A stretch of 64,000 nt of DNA from Luteimonas sp. BLCC-B24 (GTDB lineage: Bacteria > Pseudomonadota > Gammaproteobacteria > Xanthomonadales > Xanthomonadaceae). The stretch is taken from positions 310,001-374,000 of the forward strand of contig NZ_JAQQGN010000002.1 of the NCBI RefSeq assembly GCF_028550595.1, written 5' to 3'. Position numbers and translations under genes: made by a program. Shown in pieces: positions 60,464 to 64,000 of the stretch (position 1 is the first letter of the stretch; each line of letters starts with the position of its first letter). Under the pieces are notes generated by a model. It was not told where the DNA came from, searched no databases, and worked only from the letters and a program-made list of their open reading frames with translations.

Positions 60464-61852
60464 ATGAGCAACGAGATCGGAGCGGCGACGGCGCTGCCCA
60501 CAGTAAATGCCTACGTCTATCCCCGCGGCGGCCTGGACGTGCTGTCGCGCGACGAGGTGGCGCGGCTCAAGGACGCCTCCAGCGGCGGCATGCACGACCT
60601 GCTGCGTCGCTGCGCGCTGGCGGTGCTGACCAGCGGCAGCGCGTCCGACGATCCGCGCGCGGCGCAGGAGCTTTATCCCGATTTCGACATCCAGGTGCTG
60701 CAGCAGGACCGCGGCATCCGGATCGAACTGGCCAACGCGCCCGCGATGGCCTTCGTCGACGGCCAGATCATCCGTGGTGTCGCCGAGCTGCTGTTCGCGG
60801 TCGTGCGCGACCTGGCCTATACCGCGATCGAACTCGGCCCCGAATACGCCCGGGATCTCGAGACCTCGCCCGGCATCACCAACGCGGTCTTCGGCCTGCT
60901 GCGCAACGCGCGCCTGCTGCAGCCGGGTGATCCGAACCTCGTCGTATGCTGGGGCGGGCATTCGATCAACCGCGGCGAGTACGACTACACCAAGCTCGTC
61001 GGCTACGAGCTGGGCCTGCGCGGCATGGACATCTGCACCGGATGCGGCCCGGGCGCGATGAAGGGGCCGATGAAGGGCGCGAACGTGGCGCATGCCAAGC
61101 AGCGCCAGTATCCGGCGCGCTACATCGGCATCACCGAGCCGGGCATCATCGCCGCCGAGTCGCCCAACCCGATCGTCAACCAGCTGGTGATCATGCCGGA
61201 CATCGAGAAGCGCCTCGAATCGTTCGTACGCCTGGGGCACGGCATCATCGTGTTTCCGGGGGGCGTGGGCACCGCGGAGGAAATTCTCTACCTGCTCGGC
61301 CTGCTGCTGCAGGAGGAGAACCGGGACATCCCGTTTCCGTTCATCCTCACCGGCCCGACCGCGTCGGCGCCGTACTTCGAGCAGATCGACCAGTTCATCC
61401 GCCTCACCCTGGGCGACGAGGCGGCGGCACGCTACGAAATCATCGTGGCGGACCCGGAGCAGGTCGCGCGGCGCATGGCGGCAGGCATCCGCAAGGTCAA
61501 GGAGTACCGGGTCGCGCACAAGGATTCGTTCTACTTCAACTGGTCGATGACGATCCCGCTCGACCTGCAGCGCCCCTTCGTGCCGACCCACGAGGCGATG
61601 GCCGGGCTCGATCTGCACCACGGGCGCAGGCCGCACGAGCTCGCGGCCGACCTGCGGCGCGCGTTCTCCGGCATCGTCGCCGGCAACGTCAAGGAAGACG
61701 GCCTGCGCCGCGTGGAGCAGTTCGGCCCGTTCCGCATCAACGGCGACCGCGACATCATGCAGTCCCTCGACGCCCTGCTGCGCGCCTTCGTCGAGCAGCG
61801 CCGCATGAAGATCGCCGGGGACTACAAGCCCTGTTACGAGGTGGTGGCCTGA
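60464..61852 (+). CDS. ppnN: Nucleotide 5'-monophosphate nucleosidase PpnN
   Basis: A 462-residue LOG-family protein like E. coli PpnN (YgdH), which splits purine and pyrimidine nucleoside monophosphates and is controlled by (p)ppGpp. Motifs: GPGAMKGPMKGANVAHAKQR (about residues 200-219) and PGGVGTAEEILYLLGLLL (about 265-282), which is the LOG motif with catalytic Glu and Arg nearby. The N-terminal and C-terminal domains extend beyond the catalytic core as in PpnN. ATG 60464 follows AACAGG; an upstream start would add a Lys-rich tail. Confidence 0.93.
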   Translation: MSNEIGAATALPTVNAYVYPRGGLDVLSRDEVARLKDASSGGMHDLLRRCALAVLTSGSASDDPRAAQELYPDFDIQVLQQDRGIRIELANAPAMAFVDGQIIRGVAELLFAVVRDLAYTAIELGPEYARDLETSPGITNAVFGLLRNARLLQPGDPNLVVCWGGHSINRGEYDYTKLVGYELGLRGMDICTGCGPGAMKGPMKGANVAHAKQRQYPARYIGITEPGIIAAESPNPIVNQLVIMPDIEKRLESFVRLGHGIIVFPGGVGTAEEILYLLGLLLQEENRDIPFPFILTGPTASAPYFEQIDQFIRLTLGDEAAARYEIIVADPEQVARRMAAGIRKVKEYRVAHKDSFYFNWSMTIPLDLQRPFVPTHEAMAGLDLHHGRRPHELAADLRRAFSGIVAGNVKEDGLRRVEQFGPFRINGDRDIMQSLDALLRAFVEQRRMKIAGDYKPCYEVVA

Positions 61853-61923
61853 GCCTGAGCGCCTTCGCCATCACTGATTGGTTGACGCTTATCCCGGCCG
61901 GCAGACCGTCTGTCCGGGAGCGC

Positions 61924-61951
61924 TTGCGACCGAGCGGTTAACACCTAGACT
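61924..61951 (+). promoter_or_regulatory. Possible promoter for the minor pilin operon
   Basis: TTGCGA (61924-61929) and TAGACT (61946-61951), 16 bases apart, lie 54 bases before the first pilin ATG. Both hexamers are close to the sigma-70 consensus. Not strong enough to prove. Confidence 0.35.
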
Positions 61952-62004
61952 CCAGCAGGCCCGGGGGACCGGCCGTGGTATCTATTGCAGGGGGCGCGTG
62001 GCAC

Positions 62005-62535
62005 ATGCGTAACAGGGGTTTCACGCTCGTCGAGCTGTTGGTGACGATCGCGATCATCGCGATCCTGCTCGCCGTGGGCTTGCCGAGCTTCCAGGGCGCG
62101 CTCCGCTCCAACCGGGTCGCCACGATGACCAACGAGGTGATTGGCAGCACGTCGTTGGCCCGCACAGAAGCCATCAGGACCACACTGGGCGGTGGGATGT
62201 GTCCAACCACCGACGGTGGCGCGTCTTGCGGCGGAAGCGACTGGAACAGCGGCTGGCTGGTCTGGGCGGACGGCGGCACCGCTGACTTCGGTGTGTTCGA
62301 TGCGGCGGATACCGTCGTCCGTGTGATCGACCCGCACCCGCAGATGGCGCTGACGGTTTCAAATGCGGGCGGGGCGCTGGATGCCGTGAGCTTCGATTCC
62401 AGAGGACGCCCGAGGCAGGGCGTCGTGACGATCACACTCAGTCCGGTCGGCTGCACCGCAGGCACCGAGCTTCTGCGCACCTTGACGCTCAATGCTGTCG
62501 GACAGCTTTCCACCGTCAGGAGCGCCTGCCCATGA
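62005..62535 (+). CDS. GspH/FimT-family pseudopilin
   Basis: A 176-residue minor type IV pilin. The prepilin signal MRNRGFTLVELLVTIAIIA is cut after Gly5, leaving Phe with Glu at position 5. A GspH-type head follows with Cys pairs (GGMCPTTDGGASCGG and SPVGC..SACP). It should be placed at the pilus tip or priming complex. ATG 62005 starts the prepilin peptide. The next gene overlaps its stop (ATGA). Confidence 0.93.
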   Translation: MRNRGFTLVELLVTIAIIAILLAVGLPSFQGALRSNRVATMTNEVIGSTSLARTEAIRTTLGGGMCPTTDGGASCGGSDWNSGWLVWADGGTADFGVFDAADTVVRVIDPHPQMALTVSNAGGALDAVSFDSRGRPRQGVVTITLSPVGCTAGTELLRTLTLNAVGQLSTVRSACP

Positions 62536-63029
62536 TCCATCGCCACGGCTTTCCCCCGTCGGGTGCCGGACGGCGCCAATCGGGCTTTTCGCTGATCGAG
62601 GTGCTGATCGCACTCGTCGTGCTCGGCGTCGGCCTGCTCGGACTCGCCCTGCTTCAGACGATGAACCTGCGCTACACCCAGAGCGCGCACCAGCGCACCC
62701 TCGCGGTCAATCTGGCCAGTGAACTCCTCGATACGATGCGGGCCAATCGCTCCCTCGCCTCCATCTACGTGATGAATCAGGCGAGTTTCGCGGGAGTAGT
62801 GCCGACGAAGGAGACAGGATGCGCCATCCAAGGGCAGATGACGGCCGCCAACAACGTGACGCGCTGGCGCTGCGAAGTGCGCGAGGCGCTGGGGCCCGAC
62901 GCATGGGCCAGCGTCGCATTGGGCACCGATCCGTTGAATCCGACCGTGACCGTCACCGTCCACTGGACCGAAGCCAATATGCCTGCGCTGGCCGATGCCG
63001 GTCGGGTCGAACTGAGCACCGTCCTATGA
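62532..63029 (+). CDS. pilV: Type IV pilus minor pilin PilV
   Basis: A 165-residue protein: a longer leader MIHRHGFPPSGAGRRQSG then GFSLIEVLIALVVLGVGLLG, the class III pilin signal with Glu at +5. The body has LLDTMRANRSLA, common in PilV, and two Cys (GCAIQ, WRCEV) likely to pair. Minor pilins of the fimU-pilVWXY1 operon prime pilus assembly. Gene order fits that operon. It overlaps pilW by four bases (ATGA). Confidence 0.93.
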   Translation: MIHRHGFPPSGAGRRQSGFSLIEVLIALVVLGVGLLGLALLQTMNLRYTQSAHQRTLAVNLASELLDTMRANRSLASIYVMNQASFAGVVPTKETGCAIQGQMTAANNVTRWRCEVREALGPDAWASVALGTDPLNPTVTVTVHWTEANMPALADAGRVELSTVL

Positions 63030-64000
63030 TGTCCACGCGCCGACGCCATGCAAAAGGTGTTTCGCTGATCGAGCTCATGGTCGCGCTCGCGATCGGGTCG
63101 CTTCTCATCCTGGGCCTCGTGCAGGTGTTCGCGGGTTCGAGGACCGCCTATCAGCTCTCCTCCGGCCTCGCGCGCACACAGGAGAACGGGCGTTTTGCGA
63201 TCGACATTCTGCAGCGCGATCTGCGCATGGCAGGCCATATGGGCTGCGTCAACGACCAGGCGCGCTTTCTCCCATCCAATGTCACGTCCTCGCGCCCCGC
63301 ACTGCTGTCCACGTTCCTGTCGGAAGACGAGCAGTTCGGCACCGGACCTGCGCCTGCGACCAATTATGGCGGCGCCAGCGATCCGCTGCGGTTCGATCGG
63401 GGCATCGAGGCGTTCAACGCGGTCAATACCGGGAGCGGGGATACCCTGTCACTGACCACGGCTCCGACACTGGCCACGGCGGCGACCAACTGGCAGCCTC
63501 AACTTCCCAACCGCCTTTACACCGATCTCACCGCCGGCACGGTCGGGCGTCCGGTTGCCGGCAGCGACATCGTCGTTCTGCGTTATCTGATGCCCACGGG
63601 TGCGCAGGTCACGGCCTTCACCGCGGGAAGCCCCACGAATATCGAGGTGGCTAACCTCGCACCCCTGCTGGAAGGCGATGCCAATCCGGGGCTCTTCGGT
63701 ATCTCGGACTGCTTGCAGGCGGGTGTGTTCAGCGCGACATCACGGACCGGCACCGCAATGACCGTGCAGACCTCGGGTCTCAACCGGTCGACCTTCGATA
63801 CGGTGCCGCAATTCACCCTAGGCCAGTCGATGGTGTATCGCGCGGAAAGTATCGCGTATTACATCGGACTCAACGCGAGCGGAAATCCCGCGTTGTATCG
63901 GCTGCGCTACTGGGCAGCGCCGGGCGCGGGTGGCTTGTCCACTACGAAGGAGGAACTGGTGGAGGGCATCGAATCGATGCAGCTCCAGTTCGGCCAGGAC
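63026..64000 (+). CDS. pilW: Type IV pilus minor pilin PilW (cut by window edge)
   Basis: The frame stays open from ATG 63026 to the last base (325 codons). The N-terminus has GVSLIELMVALAIGSLLILG, a prepilin signal with a Val at the Phe position, and the body has NGRFAIDILQRDLRMAGHMG, a hallmark of PilW. A second in-frame ATG at 63029 is possible. The C-terminal end and probable pilX, pilY1 genes are outside the window. Confidence 0.93.
   Translation, partial: MMSTRRRHAKGVSLIELMVALAIGSLLILGLVQVFAGSRTAYQLSSGLARTQENGRFAIDILQRDLRMAGHMGCVNDQARFLPSNVTSSRPALLSTFLSEDEQFGTGPAPATNYGGASDPLRFDRGIEAFNAVNTGSGDTLSLTTAPTLATAATNWQPQLPNRLYTDLTAGTVGRPVAGSDIVVLRYLMPTGAQVTAFTAGSPTNIEVANLAPLLEGDANPGLFGISDCLQAGVFSATSRTGTAMTVQTSGLNRSTFDTVPQFTLGQSMVYRAESIAYYIGLNASGNPALYRLRYWAAPGAGGLSTTKEELVEGIESMQLQFGQD

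Overview
The window is a GC-rich (roughly 68-70% by eye), densely coding stretch of a gammaproteobacterial chromosome. The best fit is Xanthomonadaceae (Luteimonas/Lysobacter-like). The support is a copLAB copper operon, two large TonB-dependent receptors (one Oar-like), a MrfA/MrfB-type pair, a GH15/SDR pair, very high GC codon use and type IV minor-pilin genes. Genus is inference only. I see no rRNA, tRNA, CRISPR array, complete insertion sequence or prophage.

Layout. 1-1162: end of histidine-degradation gene hutU, overlapped by a DsbA-family oxidoreductase. 1605-2998: an AT-richer island in which a MAPEG gene sits between two attC-like hairpins and is followed by an orphan membrane protein; it looks like a decayed integron-cassette cluster. 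3136-8086: YCII-domain protein, a MarR regulator with a palindromic operator plus an NmrA-type reductase, and an overlapping SDR/GH15 pair. 8168-9073: alpha/beta hydrolase. 9327-13573: copper resistance operon copL-copA-copB-copC-like, with an eight-fold metal-binding repeat in CopB. 13734-15567: exonuclease III, msrB and a small membrane-protein gene broken by an amber codon. 15988-18469: MHS-type transporter and an SMP-30-like lipoprotein. 18638-19798: AAA ATPase gene with two compensating frameshifts.

19857-22137: BlaI/BlaR1-type regulator-protease pair (minus strand) with two operator dyads. 22240-29030: Ca2+/Na+ antiporter, a Cys-rich lipoprotein, a Pro/Ala-rich secreted protein, an Old Yellow Enzyme, MgtC-like protein, a glycine-zipper repeat protein, DUF1428 protein and a small membrane protein. 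29130-32105: TonB-dependent receptor. 32657-34010: a 79-residue protein sharing a module with the glycine-zipper protein, a second MAPEG protein and a DJ-1/PfpI protein. 34170-37537: MrfA-like helicase and MrfB-like exonuclease, overlapping. 37793-42362: APC permease overlapping a lipoprotein-type methyltransferase, a secreted hydrolase and a ClpP-fold lipoprotein.

42468-47850: ABC exporter, a SoxR/quinone-reductase divergent pair with a perfect SoxR box, LemA, DUF4019 and S4-domain proteins. 48045-54390: c-di-GMP enzymes (GAF-GGDEF, HD-GYP lacking a key His, degenerate GGDEF-EAL) interleaved with two transporters. 54456-56832: a superoxide-dismutase-fold protein that has lost two metal ligands, then a tightly overlapping grxD-SDR-marC operon. 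57081-61852: Oar-like TonB receptor and ppnN. 62005-64000: minor pilin operon (FimT/GspH, PilV, PilW), running off the end.

Themes are metal and redox stress (copper operon, SoxR, MsrB, OYE, SOD-like, GrxD), envelope transport and c-di-GMP signalling. The most unusual points are the attC-flanked island, the dead-looking SOD, the lipoprotein methyltransferase, the CopB repeat array, the W-rich module shared by two proteins, and two interrupted genes.
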